Origin: Variovorax sp. OV700
GTDB lineage: Bacteria; Pseudomonadota; Gammaproteobacteria; Burkholderiales; Burkholderiaceae_C
Length of the DNA stretch: 64,000 bases
NCBI RefSeq assembly: GCF_900099805.1
Contig: NZ_FNDR01000005.1
Location: 248,001-312,000, forward strand
Reading direction: 5' to 3'
Below are positions 27,895-38,510 of the stretch, one piece after another; the stretch's first letter is position 1, and each line of letters starts with the position of its first letter. The notes beneath the pieces were generated by a model, which worked only from the letters and a program-made list of their open reading frames with translations, was not told the origin of the DNA and searched no databases. A program made the translations under genes and the position numbers.

Positions 27895-28839
27895 ATGGAG
27901 CATCAGCTTCCACCGCTCAATGCACTCCGCGCCTTCGAGGCGACCGCCCGCCACCTGTCGGTAAAAAACGCGGCCAACGAGCTGTGCGTGACCGCCGGTG
28001 CCGTGAGCCAGTTGATCAAGTCGCTGGAGCTGCATCTCGGCATTCCGCTTTTTCGCCGTGCGAACCGTGGCATTTTTCTCAGCGATGCGGGCCAGGCGTA
28101 TCTGCCGCCGGTGCGCAATGCGTTCCGGCAGATCAGCGATGCCACGCGCCGCGTCGCCGTGCCTGCGGAGACCGGCATCCTCACGGTGAGCGCCACTCCG
28201 TTCTTCGCCTCCGCATGGCTGGTGCCGCGCCTCAAGAGTTTTCAGGATGCGCATCCCGACATCGATCTGCAGGTGTTGACCAGCGGCGCGCTGGCCGATT
28301 TTTCGCGCGATGGCGTGGACGTTGCTATTCGCCATGGCCTTGGCCGCTACCCGGGCTTGAGCAGCCAGCGCGTGTTGGCGGTGGAGATCGTTCCCGTCGC
28401 TGCGCCCACGCTGGTCGACCGCCTTGGCATGCCAGCGGCACCGGCCGAACTCCGGCGCTGGCCGCGCGTGAACGATGCCGAGCGCAAAGCCTGGCAACTG
28501 TGGTTCCAGGCGCAAGGCATCGAAGACGCGGGGCCGGCGCGCGGTCCGTCTTTCGACGATTCGAGCCTGCTGCTGAAGGCCGTGCTCACTGGGCAGGGCG
28601 CCGCCTTGCTGCCTTCGGCCGTTGTGGCCGACGACATTGCCGAGAGCCGTTTGGTCCGGCTTTCGGACGTGAGCTGGCTCGAAGACTTTGCCTACTACCT
28701 CGTCTACCCGGAAACGAGCCGCGACCGGCCGAAGATCGCGGCCTTTCGCGATTGGATTGTTGGCGAGGCGAACAAGAGCGCGGCCAGGCCCCGCAGGAAG
28801 CCTCCGCTCAAAGCAGCTCGATGCCGGGCAAGCTCTTGA
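27895..28839 (+). CDS. LysR-family regulator (GcvA-like)
   Basis: A 314-residue LysR protein. The opening LPPLNALRAFEATARHLSVKNAANELCVTAGAVSQLIK is the pattern of the GcvA/AmpR-like subgroup. The effector domain ends about residue 295 and a basic tail follows (ARPRRKPPLKAARCRASS). It is divergent from the MFS carrier, with a 145-bp gap. Its 3' end overlaps the convergent metR gene by 32 bp. Confidence 0.9.
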   Translation: MEHQLPPLNALRAFEATARHLSVKNAANELCVTAGAVSQLIKSLELHLGIPLFRRANRGIFLSDAGQAYLPPVRNAFRQISDATRRVAVPAETGILTVSATPFFASAWLVPRLKSFQDAHPDIDLQVLTSGALADFSRDGVDVAIRHGLGRYPGLSSQRVLAVEIVPVAAPTLVDRLGMPAAPAELRRWPRVNDAERKAWQLWFQAQGIEDAGPARGPSFDDSSLLLKAVLTGQGAALLPSAVVADDIAESRLVRLSDVSWLEDFAYYLVYPETSRDRPKIAAFRDWIVGEANKSAARPRRKPPLKAARCRASS

Positions 28840-29734
28840 AGCAGCTCTCTCGCGTGATGCGCACGAAATCTGCAAGCCACGGCTGGCCGGAGGTGCCCTG
28901 CGTGCAGGCCATGTAGAGCCGCCCCGTCAGCCCCTTGCTGCCCACGCGCCGCGCCGTCACGTAGCCGCGGTCCAGGTAGTTCTGCACTGCCCAGAGCGGC
29001 AGGGTCGCGACGCCGCGGCCGCTTGCCACCAGCTGCAGCATCGCCACCGTGAGCTCTGTCGTGCGCCGGTGCGCGGGCTCCACGCCGGCCGGCGCCAGCA
29101 CCTGACGCACGATGTCGAGCATCTCGTCGGGCACGGGGTAGGTGATGAGCGTCTGGTCGGCAAAGTGACGTGCCGTGAGATGTGTCTTGGCCGCGAGCGC
29201 GTGGTCGTTGGCAAGCAGCGCGACGATCTCGAAGCGGAACAGGGCGTGATAGTCCACCGTCTCGTCCGGGTCCTCTTCGGAGACGATCGCCACCTCGGCG
29301 CGGTTCTGCATCACCAGCGCGATCGGGTCGGGGTGGAAGCCCGAGACGATGTCGAGCTCGATCTCTGGCCAGCGCTGGCGAAAGGCGTCCATGGCCGGCA
29401 TCAGCCAGTCGAAGCAGGTGTGGCACTCGACCACGATGCGCAGCTGCCCGCTGCGCCCCAAGGCAAGCCGCGCCACGTCGCGCTCGGCTTCTTCGACCAG
29501 CGGCAGCGCGGTATCGGCCAGCTGCAAGAGCCGCAGCCCGGTGGTGCTGAACTGCGGCGGCACCGACTTGCGCTCGAAGAGCTGAGCACCGTAGCGGTCT
29601 TCGAGCAGCTTGATCTGGTGCGACAGCGCCGATTGCGTGAGGTTGAGCAACTGCGCCGCGCGCACCAGGCTGCCGGTGTCGCGCAGCGCGACGAGCGTGC
29701 GCAGGTGGCGCATCTCGAGGATCGACTGCAACAT
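28808..29734 (-). CDS. metR: MetR, LysR-type activator of methionine biosynthesis
   Basis: A 308-residue LysR protein that begins MLQSILEMRHLRTLVALRDTGS, with the helix-turn-helix RAAQLLNLTQSALSHQIKLL, as in MetR. MetR activates metE and uses homocysteine as co-activator. The gene is divergent from metE and its start codon overlaps a MetR box at 29734-29746. The family, orientation and box agree. Confidence 0.93.
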   Translation of the reverse strand: MLQSILEMRHLRTLVALRDTGSLVRAAQLLNLTQSALSHQIKLLEDRYGAQLFERKSVPPQFSTTGLRLLQLADTALPLVEEAERDVARLALGRSGQLRIVVECHTCFDWLMPAMDAFRQRWPEIELDIVSGFHPDPIALVMQNRAEVAIVSEEDPDETVDYHALFRFEIVALLANDHALAAKTHLTARHFADQTLITYPVPDEMLDIVRQVLAPAGVEPAHRRTTELTVAMLQLVASGRGVATLPLWAVQNYLDRGYVTARRVGSKGLTGRLYMACTQGTSGQPWLADFVRITRESCFKSLPGIELL

Positions 29735-29746
29735 GAATGAATTTCA
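29734..29746. promoter_or_regulatory. MetR box
   Basis: TGAATGAATTTCA matches the known MetR consensus TGAA-N5-TTCA exactly. It overlaps the first base of the metR start codon and lies 90 bp upstream of metE, so it can serve both autoregulation and metE activation. Confidence 0.75.
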
Positions 29747-29835
29747 AGTGAAAGGGTAAAAGGTTTCGTTTGAATCATATGCCTCAAAGCCCGACCATTG
29801 CGGATTCTCAAGATACAGCGACCGGAATACCTGCA

Positions 29836-32190
29836 ATGACCACCCGCATCCACACCCTCGGCTTTCCGCGCATGGGCGCCAACCGGGAACTGAAGTTCGC
29901 ACTCGAAAAGCACTGGCGCGGCGAGATTGACCGCGCTGCGCTCGAAGCCGTGGGCGAACAGCTGCGCGAGCGCCGCTGGCAGGCCCAGCGCGACGCGGGG
30001 CTCGACTACGTGACCGTGGGCGACTTTGCCTGCTACGACCACGTGGCCAATCACATCCAGCTGCTGGGCTGCGAACCGGAGCGCTTCGGCTTCAAGGGCG
30101 ACGAGCCCGAGCTGTCGCGCTACTTCAAGATGGCGCGCGGCGTGGAAGACGAGGCCGGCCACGTGCACGATGCCAGCTGCAACCACGGCAACGAAGGCAC
30201 CTTCGCGCTCGAGATGACCAAGTGGTTCGACACCAACTATCACTACCTCGTGCCGGAGTACACCGCGGCCACGCAGTTCAAGCTCGCGTCGACGCGGCTG
30301 TTCGACGAAGTGGCACAGGCGCAGCAGGCCGGGCATCCGGTCAAGGCCGTGTTGCTCGGTCCGCTGAGTTTCCTGTACCTCGGCAAGGAAAAAGAAGCCG
30401 GGTTCGACCGCTTCTCGCTGCTCGACGCATTGCTGCCCGTGTATGAAGAGGTGCTGAACCGCCTCAAGCAGCAGGGCGTGGAATGGGTGCAGATCGACGA
30501 GCCCATCCTCGGCCTGGACTTGCCCGATGCCTGGCGCAACGCCTTCGAGCGCGCCTACTGGCAGCTGGCTCGCAGCGCGCCCAAGCTGCTGCTGGCCACG
30601 TACTTCTCGCCGCTTTCTGACAACCTGCGCCTGGCCTGCCAGCTGCCCGTGGCCGGCCTGCACGTGGACGCCGTGCGCGCGCCGCAGGATCTGACCGGCG
30701 TGGCCGACTGGCTCTCGGCCCACAAGGTGCTGTCCGTCGGCATCGTCGATGGCCGCAACATCTGGCGCACCGACCCCGACGCGGCGCTGGCCACCTTGCG
30801 CCCCGTGGTCGACAAGAACCGCGGCGAACTGTGGATCGCGCCTTCATGCTCGCTGTTGCATGTGCCGTTCAGCCTCGCCGCTGAAAACAAGCTCGATGCG
30901 GAGCTCAAGTCATGGCTCGCCTTTGCGGTTGAGAAGTTGGGCGAGCTGCGCGTGCTGCGTGCCGTGCTCGACGGCCGCGAAGGCTCGGTGGCCGAAGAGC
31001 TCAAGGCCGCGCGCGCCGCCGTGGCCGCACGGCGCAGCAGCCCGCGCGTGCACCGCGCCGACGTGGCGCTGCGGCTGGCACGCAGCGTGGCCGGGGACGA
31101 CCAGCGCAGGTCCACATTCGGTCAGCGGCAGTTGGTGCAGCGCGCGCGCTTCGCATTCCCCGCGCTGCCTACCACCACCATCGGCTCGTTCCCGCAGACC
31201 AAGGAGATCCGCGCGGCGCGCGCCGCCTTCAAGCGCGGCGAGCTCGATGCCGCAGGCTACAGCGAGAAGATGCGCGCTGAAATTGCACTGGCCGTGCGCA
31301 AGCAGGAAGAACTGGGCATCGACGTGCTGGTGCACGGCGAAGCCGAGCGCAACGACATGGTCGAATACTTCGGCGAACAGCTCGACGGCTTTGCCTTCAC
31401 CGCCAACGGCTGGGTGCAGTCGTACGGCTCGCGCTGCGTCAAGCCGCCGGTCATTTTCGGCGACGTGGCACGCCCCGCGCCCATGACCGTCGAGTGGACC
31501 GCCTATGCGCAGAGCCTCACCCAACGGCCGATGAAGGGCATGCTGACCGGGCCGGTCACCATCCTGCAATGGTCGTTCGTTCGCAACGACCAGCCGCGCA
31601 GCACCACCTGCGAGCAGATTGCCTGGGCGATCCGCGACGAGGTGGTGGACCTGGAGGCCGCCGGTATCGGCATCATCCAGATCGACGAGCCCGCGATCCG
31701 CGAAGGCTTGCCGCTGCGCCGTGCCGGCTGGCCGGCTTACCTGAAGTCGGCCACGCGCGCCTTTCGCATCAGCGCATCGGGCGTCCACGACGAGACGCAG
31801 ATCCACACCCACATGTGCTATTCGGAGTTCAACGACATCCTGCCGGAGATCGCGGCCATGGATGCCGACGTGATCACCATCGAGACCAGCCGCTCCGACA
31901 TGGAGTTGCTGCGTGCGTTCGGCGGATTGGGTGGCGAGAACGATGCGGGCGGCTTCCGCTACCCGAACGAGATCGGCCCCGGTGTGTACGACATCCACTC
32001 GCCGCGCGTTCCCTCGGTCGACGAGATCGTGCGTCTCATGCGCAAGGCCGCTGGTGTGGTGCCGCTCGAGAACCTCTGGATCAACCCTGATTGCGGCCTG
32101 AAGACCCGCGGCTGGTCCGAGACGGAGGCCGCGCTGTCGAACATGGTGGCCGCCGCCAAGCAGCTGCGCAAGGAACTGGCAGCCGCCTGA
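29836..32190 (+). CDS. metE: Cobalamin-independent methionine synthase
   Basis: A 784-residue MetE of normal length that transfers the methyl group of 5-methyltetrahydropteroyltriglutamate to homocysteine. The start is ATG 29836 ([24 protein letters not shown]), the usual MetE N-terminus; ATG 29779 and TTG 29770 would add an atypical 19-22 residues. The C-terminal catalytic half begins at [12 protein letters not shown], with zinc ligands in HTHMCYSEF (His, Cys) and [10 protein letters not shown] (Cys). It is divergent from metR. No cobalamin riboswitch is evident upstream, so regulation is probably through MetR. Confidence 0.96.
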   Translation: MTTRIHTLGFPRMGANRELKFALEKHWRGEIDRAALEAVGEQLRERRWQAQRDAGLDYVTVGDFACYDHVANHIQLLGCEPERFGFKGDEPELSRYFKMARGVEDEAGHVHDASCNHGNEGTFALEMTKWFDTNYHYLVPEYTAATQFKLASTRLFDEVAQAQQAGHPVKAVLLGPLSFLYLGKEKEAGFDRFSLLDALLPVYEEVLNRLKQQGVEWVQIDEPILGLDLPDAWRNAFERAYWQLARSAPKLLLATYFSPLSDNLRLACQLPVAGLHVDAVRAPQDLTGVADWLSAHKVLSVGIVDGRNIWRTDPDAALATLRPVVDKNRGELWIAPSCSLLHVPFSLAAENKLDAELKSWLAFAVEKLGELRVLRAVLDGREGSVAEELKAARAAVAARRSSPRVHRADVALRLARSVAGDDQRRSTFGQRQLVQRARFAFPALPTTTIGSFPQTKEIRAARAAFKRGELDAAGYSEKMRAEIALAVRKQEELGIDVLVHGEAERNDMVEYFGEQLDGFAFTANGWVQSYGSRCVKPPVIFGDVARPAPMTVEWTAYAQSLTQRPMKGMLTGPVTILQWSFVRNDQPRSTTCEQIAWAIRDEVVDLEAAGIGIIQIDEPAIREGLPLRRAGWPAYLKSATRAFRISASGVHDETQIHTHMCYSEFNDILPEIAAMDADVITIETSRSDMELLRAFGGLGGENDAGGFRYPNEIGPGVYDIHSPRVPSVDEIVRLMRKAAGVVPLENLWINPDCGLKTRGWSETEAALSNMVAAAKQLRKELAAA

Positions 32191-32242
32191 AGCTGAGGGG
32201 TGGGAGAGGGCGGCCATGGCAAGCGCCAATCAATAATGGCGC

Positions 32243-33106
32243 ATGGTTCCCCTTTCAGTTTCACCGAGACGCTTCTTTCTCGCACCCGTTCTTCTCCTCG
32301 CGTTGTTGCTCGCGCCGGCCATGGCCTTGGCTCAAGACCGTGCCCAGGCCCTGCTGCAGTTCGAAGGCGTGCAGGCGCGCTACCAGACGGCCTATGCGCC
32401 GGGCGCCGTGTCGCGCGATGCGCGCCAGTTGCTGGAGCCTCCTGACCAAGCCATTGCAGACAAGGCTCTCCAGGCATTGGATGCAGCAGCTGCTCGGTCC
32501 TTCGACGTGGCGGCTTCAGTGGCTGCAATCCAGCAGGAGGTGGCTGCTGCCGGCAAAGGCGGTGCGGCGCCGGGACCGCAGGTGCAGGCCGCGGTGGCCC
32601 GCTTCTCGAAACTGCGCGCCGACTACGCCGCGATGGACGACGCGGGCAAGCTGGAGTTCTTCAATCGCGAGCGCGCGAAGCCGGCCGATCCCGCACGCAC
32701 GGAACTGCTCGAGCGCATGGCCGTGGCCGACGTGCGCGAAGTCGATTTTTCGAGCCAGCTGCTGTTGAGCTCCGTGGTCAAGCAACTGGCGCGCGGCAAT
32801 GCGAGCCAGTTCACTTCGTTGCCGGACCGCACGCTCGACATGGCCGTCGACACGCTGTGGTCGCGCGGCATCACGTCGCCGCGTCCGCGCAACCTGCTGA
32901 TCGTGGCGCGCGAGTTCGAAAAGCAGGTCACGCAAGCGCTGATCGCTGCCCTGCCGGATGCGGACGTGGCCGCTTTGCTGGCCTGGCGCAACGACCCGCA
33001 GGCCGCGGCCGAGCGTGAAGCGCTGGTGGGCACCTATCGCGCGGAGGTCAAGGCGAGCGGCGCCGTGGCGATCCGGACGGTGGTGCGCGGCTGGTCGCGT
33101 TCTTGA
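32243..33106 (+). CDS. Exported protein of unknown function
   Basis: A 287-residue protein with a clear Sec signal peptide ([20 protein letters not shown], cleavage about residue 30). The mature part is almost entirely helical and rich in A, Q, R and E, with no transmembrane helix, so it should be periplasmic. I do not recognise the family. It follows metE by 52 bp on the same strand but shows no link to methionine metabolism. Confidence 0.75.
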   Translation: MVPLSVSPRRFFLAPVLLLALLLAPAMALAQDRAQALLQFEGVQARYQTAYAPGAVSRDARQLLEPPDQAIADKALQALDAAAARSFDVAASVAAIQQEVAAAGKGGAAPGPQVQAAVARFSKLRADYAAMDDAGKLEFFNRERAKPADPARTELLERMAVADVREVDFSSQLLLSSVVKQLARGNASQFTSLPDRTLDMAVDTLWSRGITSPRPRNLLIVAREFEKQVTQALIAALPDADVAALLAWRNDPQAAAEREALVGTYRAEVKASGAVAIRTVVRGWSRS

Positions 33107-33392
33107 CCGCTGCAGGTGCGGTGGCGGTCTTGTTGGGTGACACGGCATAGGGCGAACGCCGCAATGCAGGGCGCGGTTGCTGGCATGTAATGTGCATTGG
33201 CCATGCTGCGCGATACTCGCCTCCTGGACGAAGCCCCATCGCTCGTGATGAGCACTTTCGCCCTCCCGTCGAGAAAGTTCCCCGCCATTGTTTCAATTTC
33301 ATGAACACTGCGATTCGATTGGCTAGGGTTTTCCCTGGTAATTGAGGTGCAAACTTCGAGGCATCCAAAGCCCGATCAAGAAGGAAATTGAA

Positions 33393-33731
33393 ATGAAGAC
33401 CTCGAACATCCTCGCCGCCGCCGCTCTCTCCCTGCTCGCCGCCGCTGGCGCCCACGCAGAAACCTATGAAGGCGTGCAGCCCCTCAGCGCCGGCTACAGC
33501 CGCGCCGACGTGGCCCCCCAAGCCGCAGCCGCCGCCCGCGAAGGCAACGCCTACAGCGACGCTGCTTCGGCCGTAGTGGCTCCCGTGCTGGCTTCGTCCG
33601 ACCGCGCTGAAGTTCGCAACGAAGCCGTTGCCGCCGCGCACGCACCCGGCCAGAACCTGCGTCGCGAAGCCTTCGCAGACAGCGTGATCCCTTCGCAAGC
33701 TCGCAGCTTCACGCGCCAAGCCGGCCTGTAA
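33393..33731 (+). CDS. Small exported protein, possibly DUF4148-like
   Basis: A 112-residue protein starting at ATG 33393 (MKTSNILAAAALSLLAAAGAHA) behind AAGGAAATTGAA. The signal peptide is typical and cleaves near residue 22. The mature 90 residues are hydrophilic and repetitive in A, R, E and S, with pieces such as SRADVAPQAAAAAREGNAY and AHAPGQNLRREAF. It resembles small secreted beta-proteobacterial proteins of the DUF4148 type, but I cannot confirm this. The 286 bp upstream hold no gene I can support; a long stem terminator follows, so it forms its own transcription unit. Confidence 0.72.
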   Translation: MKTSNILAAAALSLLAAAGAHAETYEGVQPLSAGYSRADVAPQAAAAAREGNAYSDAASAVVAPVLASSDRAEVRNEAVAAAHAPGQNLRREAFADSVIPSQARSFTRQAGL

Positions 33732-33780
33732 TCCAGGCAGGGAAGAGCGGCAACGGCCGCTTGCTCCCGGCAACAAACAA

Positions 33781-33816
33781 AAAGCCCGACGGTGCCAAAG
33801 CACCGTCGGGCTTTTT
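33781..33816 (+). terminator. Strong rho-independent terminator
   Basis: A perfect 15-bp stem, AAAGCCCGACGGTGC (33781-33795) with GCACCGTCGGGCTTT (33800-33814), closes on a CAAA tetraloop. It is flanked by A on the left and T on the right, so it can work in both directions. It ends the small exported-protein gene. Confidence 0.92.
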
Positions 33817-33941
33817 GCTTTTGGCGCGACGGGGTGGGTAGGCGGCTGGTTAGTACGAACGGCCAGGCGGGGGAAACACTCGGGGCCGCTCTGCGCCTGC
33901 GCGTCCTACGATGGCAGCCTCATCCGAACGAAGGAGTTGCC

Positions 33942-34220
33942 ATGCCTCTCTATCTGATCGAACGCACCTTTGCCGATGCACTCGAGGTCTCGCCCGAGGG
34001 CGCGGCCAGCATCATGCGCATCAACGACGACGTCGGAGTCCGCTGGCTGTATTCGTTCTTGAGCGCCGACAAGAAGAAGACCTACTGCCTGTACGAGGCG
34101 CCCAGCGCCGAGATGATCCGCGAGGCAGCGCAGCGCAACGGGTTGCCGGCCGATGTGGTGATCGAGGTCGACGAGCTGCGCCCGCCAGCGGTGCAGGCCG
34201 AGGCCGTCGCGACGGCCTGA
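33942..34220 (+). CDS. DUF4242 family protein
   Basis: A 92-residue protein starting at ATG 33942 behind GAAGGAGTTGC. MPLYLIERTF at the start, then VGVRWLYSFLSADKKKTYCLYEAPSAEMIREAA, match the DUF4242 family, small ferredoxin-like-fold proteins; a Streptomyces member is reported to bind nickel. Conserved features include the central W-x-x-S and the Tyr/Cys of KTYCLYEA. Its role here is unknown and the neighbours give no clue. A hairpin between it and the convergent cupin gene follows. Confidence 0.85.
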   Translation: MPLYLIERTFADALEVSPEGAASIMRINDDVGVRWLYSFLSADKKKTYCLYEAPSAEMIREAAQRNGLPADVVIEVDELRPPAVQAEAVATA

Positions 34221-34228
34221 ACGTGCAG

Positions 34229-34249
34229 CGAGCGGCATTGCGCCGCTCG
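34229..34249. terminator. Hairpin between convergent genes
   Basis: CGAGCGGC (34229-34236) pairs with GCCGCTCG (34242-34249) around a 5-nt loop, followed by TTCTTC. It lies between the DUF4242 gene and the cupin gene, which converge here, and may end both transcripts. Confidence 0.6.
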
Positions 34250-34267
34250 TTCTTCGCTCCCGTCGGC

Positions 34268-34738
34268 TTACTTCGACCGCGGGTCGTCTGCCGGATTGAC
34301 GTAGGTGACGCCCCAGGGCCCGGTGCCGTGAAGCTGCACCACGGTTTCCTCCTGGGTCCATGCGAAGTGCGGCGTCTTGGCCTGCAGGATCATCATGCCG
34401 CCCGCGGTCACCGGCATTGACTTCTGCATGTCGAGCTTGTCGCCCAGTCCCATGTGGAAGGTGCCCGAGAGCACGGTCACCCGCTCGACGGCCGGATGCC
34501 AGTGCGACGGGATCCGGTAGTTGGCTGGCACCCTGATGCGCACCGTGAAGGGTACGGCTTCGCTCATCGGCCCTTCGAGCACCGCGAGTTTTGCACCGGG
34601 TGGCAGCGAGGGAACGTCAGCCCATTTCAAGTCGGCGGGCGAAATCATCCGGTGGTCGGCGGTCTGGGCCCAGCTCGTCGCAAGGGCCGCGAGCAGTGCG
34701 GCGCCGATCGCCCAGGCAACAAATGGTTGGCGTGTCAT
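34268..34738 (-). CDS. Exported cupin-domain protein
   Basis: A 156-residue protein starting at ATG 34738 behind GAAAGGAAAGACC. A signal peptide (PFVAWAIGAALLAALATSWAQ, cut near residue 24) precedes a single cupin barrel with the metal-site motif IPSHWHPAVERVTVLSG (His, His, Glu) and the second motif's His in AKTPHFAW. Periplasmic cupins of this size are of unknown function, but intact metal ligands suggest that it binds a divalent metal. It is 64 bp downstream of the truncated haemoglobin gene on the same strand. Confidence 0.87.
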   Translation of the reverse strand: MTRQPFVAWAIGAALLAALATSWAQTADHRMISPADLKWADVPSLPPGAKLAVLEGPMSEAVPFTVRIRVPANYRIPSHWHPAVERVTVLSGTFHMGLGDKLDMQKSMPVTAGGMMILQAKTPHFAWTQEETVVQLHGTGPWGVTYVNPADDPRSK

Positions 34739-34801
34739 GGTCTTTCCTTTCGGTGTCACCGGCGAACGCCGCCGGGGCGCGGACAAGAGCGCGGCAGTCG
34801 T

Positions 34802-35161
34802 CTACAGCCGCACTACATCGCCCTTCAATGAATAAAGAATGGCGACCACCTCGTTCTTTTCGGCCTGGTCGTAGCCGTTCTTGGACATCGCCGCGAGGAT
34901 GTCGTCGATTGCGGCGACCAGTTCCTGCTCGTTGATGTTCATGCCCTTGTGCGCGGTCACCAGGTCCTTGCCGGTGTAGCACTGCGGGCCGCCGCTGCCG
35001 GCGCAGAGAAACTCGACCACGTGGCGCTCCACTTCGGGGCGGTTGCTGTTCGCAAAGCGGGCACGAATCAGCGGGTTGTTGTAGTGGTTCTCGACCACGT
35101 CGGTCACGAGCCGCTGGATGCGCTCCTCGCCGCCGAGCCGTTCATAGAGGGTTGCGGGCAT
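34802..35161 (-). CDS. Truncated haemoglobin (group I)
   Basis: A 119-residue globin. It starts MPATLYERLGGEERIQRLVTDVV, as in group I truncated haemoglobins. The distal-pocket FAN segment, the KDLVTAHKGMNI stretch with the proximal His, and the C-terminal EVVAIL helix are present. Such proteins bind O2 or NO and help with nitrosative stress or oxygen handling in the cytosol. The gene stands between the large LuxR-type regulator and the cupin gene, both on the same strand. Confidence 0.93.
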   Translation of the reverse strand: MPATLYERLGGEERIQRLVTDVVENHYNNPLIRARFANSNRPEVERHVVEFLCAGSGGPQCYTGKDLVTAHKGMNINEQELVAAIDDILAAMSKNGYDQAEKNEVVAILYSLKGDVVRL

Positions 35162-35279
35162 ACGAGACACTCCTTCTGGTTTGCCGACCCGGCGGCGCCG
35201 GGCCTGGGACAGACCATAGGACGGCCCGCGTTGCCGCACATCGCCCGAATTGACCATTTGGGCCGCGTGCGGCCAGTGG

Positions 35280-38200
35280 CTACCGGCCAGCAGCGGACAC
35301 CGTCGAGCCTTCGGACGCCACGCGGTGGCGGTGCGCCCAGGCCGCGGCTTCGGTGCGGCTTCGGCAATCGGTCTTGGAGAGGATGTGGCGCACATGGTGG
35401 GCCACTGTGTGCGGGCTGATGAACAGCCGCTGCGCGATCGCCTGGTTGCTGTGCCCGGCGATGAGCAGCCGCAGCACGTCGACTTCGCGCGGGCTCAGGC
35501 CCTCCGGCGCCGCAGGTGATTGAGCGGCGCCTTCGAGCTCGCGCTGCAGCGCCTCGCAGCGGCGGGCGAGGCCGGCCATGCCGAGTTCGCGGACTATCGC
35601 GAGCGCCGCGTCGAGCTGCGACCTTGCGGCGGCCTGGTCGCCGCCGCGCCGGGCCAGCCACCGTGCCCATTCGAAGCGGCTGTGCGCGAGCCAGGGCCGG
35701 CTGCCGCCTTGCTCGTCGAGTGCGGCCGCGGACGCGAAATGAAGCGCGGCGCTCTCGTCGTCTTCCGCCAGTGCGGCCAGCATGCCGCGGTAACGGTCCA
35801 CGGCGCCGAAACAGGTAATGTTGGTGCCGGTGACCACGTTGCGCCCGGCATAGGGCTCGAGCAGCCGGTAGAGCGTGGCCGCGCGTGGCAGGTCGCCCAG
35901 GCGGGCGCAGACCTCGGCGGCAAAGACGATGTTGGTCAGCCACATGCCGTCGCGCGCAATGCCCGCGAAGCCGTCGACCGCCAGCGCTTCGTAGGCTTCG
36001 CGGGCGGGCTCGTGCAGATCGAGCTCGGCGCAGATCAGCGCGAGGCCGGGTTGCCACAGGCTGTTGCGCGGCACGCGGCCGACCAGCCCGCGCAGCACCG
36101 GCAGCACCTCGCCGAGCCGGCCCTGCTGGCGCCGCAGCACGAAGATCTGCAGGCTGTAGGCACCCTGCGCATTGCCGGACAAGAAGCGCTGCCCGAGCGT
36201 GAAGGTCTCGCCGGCCAGCCGTTCGGAATCCGCGAAGCGGCCTTCGTACGCGGCAAGCAGGGTGAGGCTGGCCAGGCCCATGGCCTGCATGAAGGGCTGG
36301 CGGATCGCGTCCGCCACCCGCGCGTGCACCTGCGCCAGTGAGCGCGCCGCGTCGAGCGCGCCTTTCTCGACCAGGTCGCCAAAGTACCAGCCGGTGAGCG
36401 AGTCGACCCATTCGAGATGTCCGGCGCGTTCCGCCACGTCGAAGGCTTCGCGCGCGCAGCGCAGTCGCTCGTCGAGCTGTGCGGGATCGCCGCGTGCGGG
36501 CAGGATCGCGGCCAGGGCTTTGAACAGCGGCCGCGGCATCGCCAGTTCGCGCGACAGTGCTACCGCGCTGCGATGCGCCGCATTGGCCTCAGGCTGGCGA
36601 CCGCAGAAGATGCAGGCGCGGCACAGGGCGGCGAGCAGGTCGACGCGCAGCGCGGCATCGAAGCGGTCGGCCGCCGCGAGCGCCTCTTCGAGCAAGGCCG
36701 CCGCCTGTTCGCCCGGGCCGCTGATGCGCCAGCCGTTGTTCTCGAAGCCGAGCGCGGCCTGCGCAAACAGCCCGGCATCGCCGAGCGCGCGCGTCAGCGA
36801 GGCGGCCTCCAGAAAGGTGGCGGCGGCGGCATCGTTCTCGCCGGCATGCGTCTGCACCGCGCCAAGCGCCAGCAGCAAAGCACCGTGCCGCGCGCGCTCG
36901 GCGGGCAGCCACCGCTCTTGCAGCTGCAGCGCGAGCCGGTAGCAGCGCAAGGCCTCTTCGTACGCCATCACCGCGACGGCCCGCGCGGCGGCGCGCTGCG
37001 CAATGTCCAGCGCGCGCGACGGGCTGCCCACGGGCAATGCCGCGGCCGCGTGGTAGGCCAGCTGCGCGAGCACCGCGTCGGGATCGGCGGCATGGCGCGC
37101 CTCGAGCGACTCGGCGATGCGCCCGTGCAGCGCGACGCGCCGTGCCGCGGGCAGCTCGTCGTAAAGCACTTCGCGAATCAGCACATGGCTGAACTGGTAT
37201 TGCGGTCCGGGCGGCAATATCTCGATGATCCGGTGCGACAGCGCCTCGTCGAGCCTGGCCAGCAGCTCGGCGTCGCTGTCGGCGCCGGCCAGTTCGGCCA
37301 GGAGCGGCAGGTCGAAGTCGCGGCCGATGCAGGCGGCAATCGCGAGCAGCGCGCAGCAGGGCGCCGAAAGCCGATTGAGCCGCTGGCCGATCACCGCGCG
37401 AATGCCGCCGGGCACGGTTTCGACCAGCGCCGCGGCAGCATGCGGGTCGGTTCCGTACGGGCCCTGCAGCAAGAAGCGCAGCGTCTCCACCAGGTACAGC
37501 GGATTGCCTTCGGTGCGGCGATGCATGGTCGCAATCACCGCGGGCGGCGGCGTCACGGCGCTTGCCGCGGCGACCATCCGCTCGGTTTCCTCCAGGCTCA
37601 GGCCCGGAAGCGGCAGCCGGCAGAACTGCCGCGTGTTCAACAGTTCGGCCAGCGTTGCGGCCAAGGGGTGCTGGCGAGACAGATCCGCTTCGCGGTACGA
37701 GCCGAGCAGCACGATGCGGCTCTCGCCGAGCTCTTGCGCAATGAAGGCCAGGAGCCGCAGCGACGAGGCATCGGCCCAGTGCAGGTTGTCCAGGATCAGG
37801 AGCAGCGGCCGCAGCGTTGCTACCTGTCGCCAGAAATGCGCCACCGCGGCAAACAGGCGAAAGCGCGCCTGGTCGCCTTCGCCGATGGCCGGTACCGCGG
37901 TGCCTGGCGGCAGGCGCTCGGCGAGTTCGGGTGCAATCTCGACCGCAGCGGCGGCGTCCCGACCGAGCAGCGCCGGCAGGCGCTCGTCGCGGCAGGCCCG
38001 CAGGCAGGCCTGCATGGCGCGCGTCCAGGGCAGGAAGGGCGGTGCGCCGGGCTCCTCGAGGCAGCGGCCCCACAGGGTCAGCATGCCGCGCCGCACGGCC
38101 AGCGTTGCCACCTCTTGTGCCAGCCGGGTCTTGCCGATGCCGGCCTCTCCGCTGACCATGATCACACGGCCGCGCCCGGCCAGTGCGCCGCCGAGCGCAT

Positions 38201-38363
38201 CGTGCGCCAGCTGCAGTTCGCCGCGGCGTCCCACGAAGGGCTCGGTCGCGCCCGCCACCGCGGGGCTCGCCACCGGCGCGGCACCGCAGGCCGGGCATGG
38301 CGCGTCGGCGTGCAGGCAAACGCGCCCGCAGCGATGACAAACGATCCGATCCTGCATGGCCAT
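35280..38363 (-). CDS. Large LuxR-family ATP-dependent regulator with N-terminal zinc ribbon
   Basis: A 1027-residue protein starting at ATG 38363 behind GAGGAGCGGC. Residues 9-26 form a zinc ribbon (C9, C12, C23, C26). An AAA/STAND ATPase with Walker [12 protein letters not shown] follows from about residue 45, then a long TPR-like helical region, and a LuxR helix-turn-helix at the C-terminus ([22 protein letters not shown]). This is the LAL/MalT-like plan: ATP-dependent activators switched by a ligand. The zinc ribbon is an unusual addition. Neighbouring genes (globin, cupin) are possible targets. Confidence 0.9.
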   Translation of the reverse strand: MAMQDRIVCHRCGRVCLHADAPCPACGAAPVASPAVAGATEPFVGRRGELQLAHDALGGALAGRGRVIMVSGEAGIGKTRLAQEVATLAVRRGMLTLWGRCLEEPGAPPFLPWTRAMQACLRACRDERLPALLGRDAAAAVEIAPELAERLPPGTAVPAIGEGDQARFRLFAAVAHFWRQVATLRPLLLILDNLHWADASSLRLLAFIAQELGESRIVLLGSYREADLSRQHPLAATLAELLNTRQFCRLPLPGLSLEETERMVAAASAVTPPPAVIATMHRRTEGNPLYLVETLRFLLQGPYGTDPHAAAALVETVPGGIRAVIGQRLNRLSAPCCALLAIAACIGRDFDLPLLAELAGADSDAELLARLDEALSHRIIEILPPGPQYQFSHVLIREVLYDELPAARRVALHGRIAESLEARHAADPDAVLAQLAYHAAAALPVGSPSRALDIAQRAAARAVAVMAYEEALRCYRLALQLQERWLPAERARHGALLLALGAVQTHAGENDAAAATFLEAASLTRALGDAGLFAQAALGFENNGWRISGPGEQAAALLEEALAAADRFDAALRVDLLAALCRACIFCGRQPEANAAHRSAVALSRELAMPRPLFKALAAILPARGDPAQLDERLRCAREAFDVAERAGHLEWVDSLTGWYFGDLVEKGALDAARSLAQVHARVADAIRQPFMQAMGLASLTLLAAYEGRFADSERLAGETFTLGQRFLSGNAQGAYSLQIFVLRRQQGRLGEVLPVLRGLVGRVPRNSLWQPGLALICAELDLHEPAREAYEALAVDGFAGIARDGMWLTNIVFAAEVCARLGDLPRAATLYRLLEPYAGRNVVTGTNITCFGAVDRYRGMLAALAEDDESAALHFASAAALDEQGGSRPWLAHSRFEWARWLARRGGDQAAARSQLDAALAIVRELGMAGLARRCEALQRELEGAAQSPAAPEGLSPREVDVLRLLIAGHSNQAIAQRLFISPHTVAHHVRHILSKTDCRSRTEAAAWAHRHRVASEGSTVSAAGR

Positions 38364-38510
38364 GCCGCTCCTCGAGCTTTTCCGGCCCATGGGGCCGGCA
38401 TGGAACGAGTCTGCGCGCGGTCAGCGCTTGTAGGGCTTAGGACTTACGCCACGCCTCAGCGGGGAGTCCAGCCGCCCGGCTGAACGGGCACCGCACGTTC
38501 GTTTGCGGCG

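Noticed and set aside
29770..29835. Upstream TTG/ATG starts for metE.
   Set aside because: MetE proteins start at [12 protein letters not shown], which corresponds to ATG 29836; the extra residues show no family resemblance.
33107..33392. The 286-bp gap between two exported-protein genes, checked for a small gene or RNA.
   Set aside because: No frame with a ribosome-binding site or protein-like composition, and no convincing RNA structure was seen by eye; it probably holds only a promoter.
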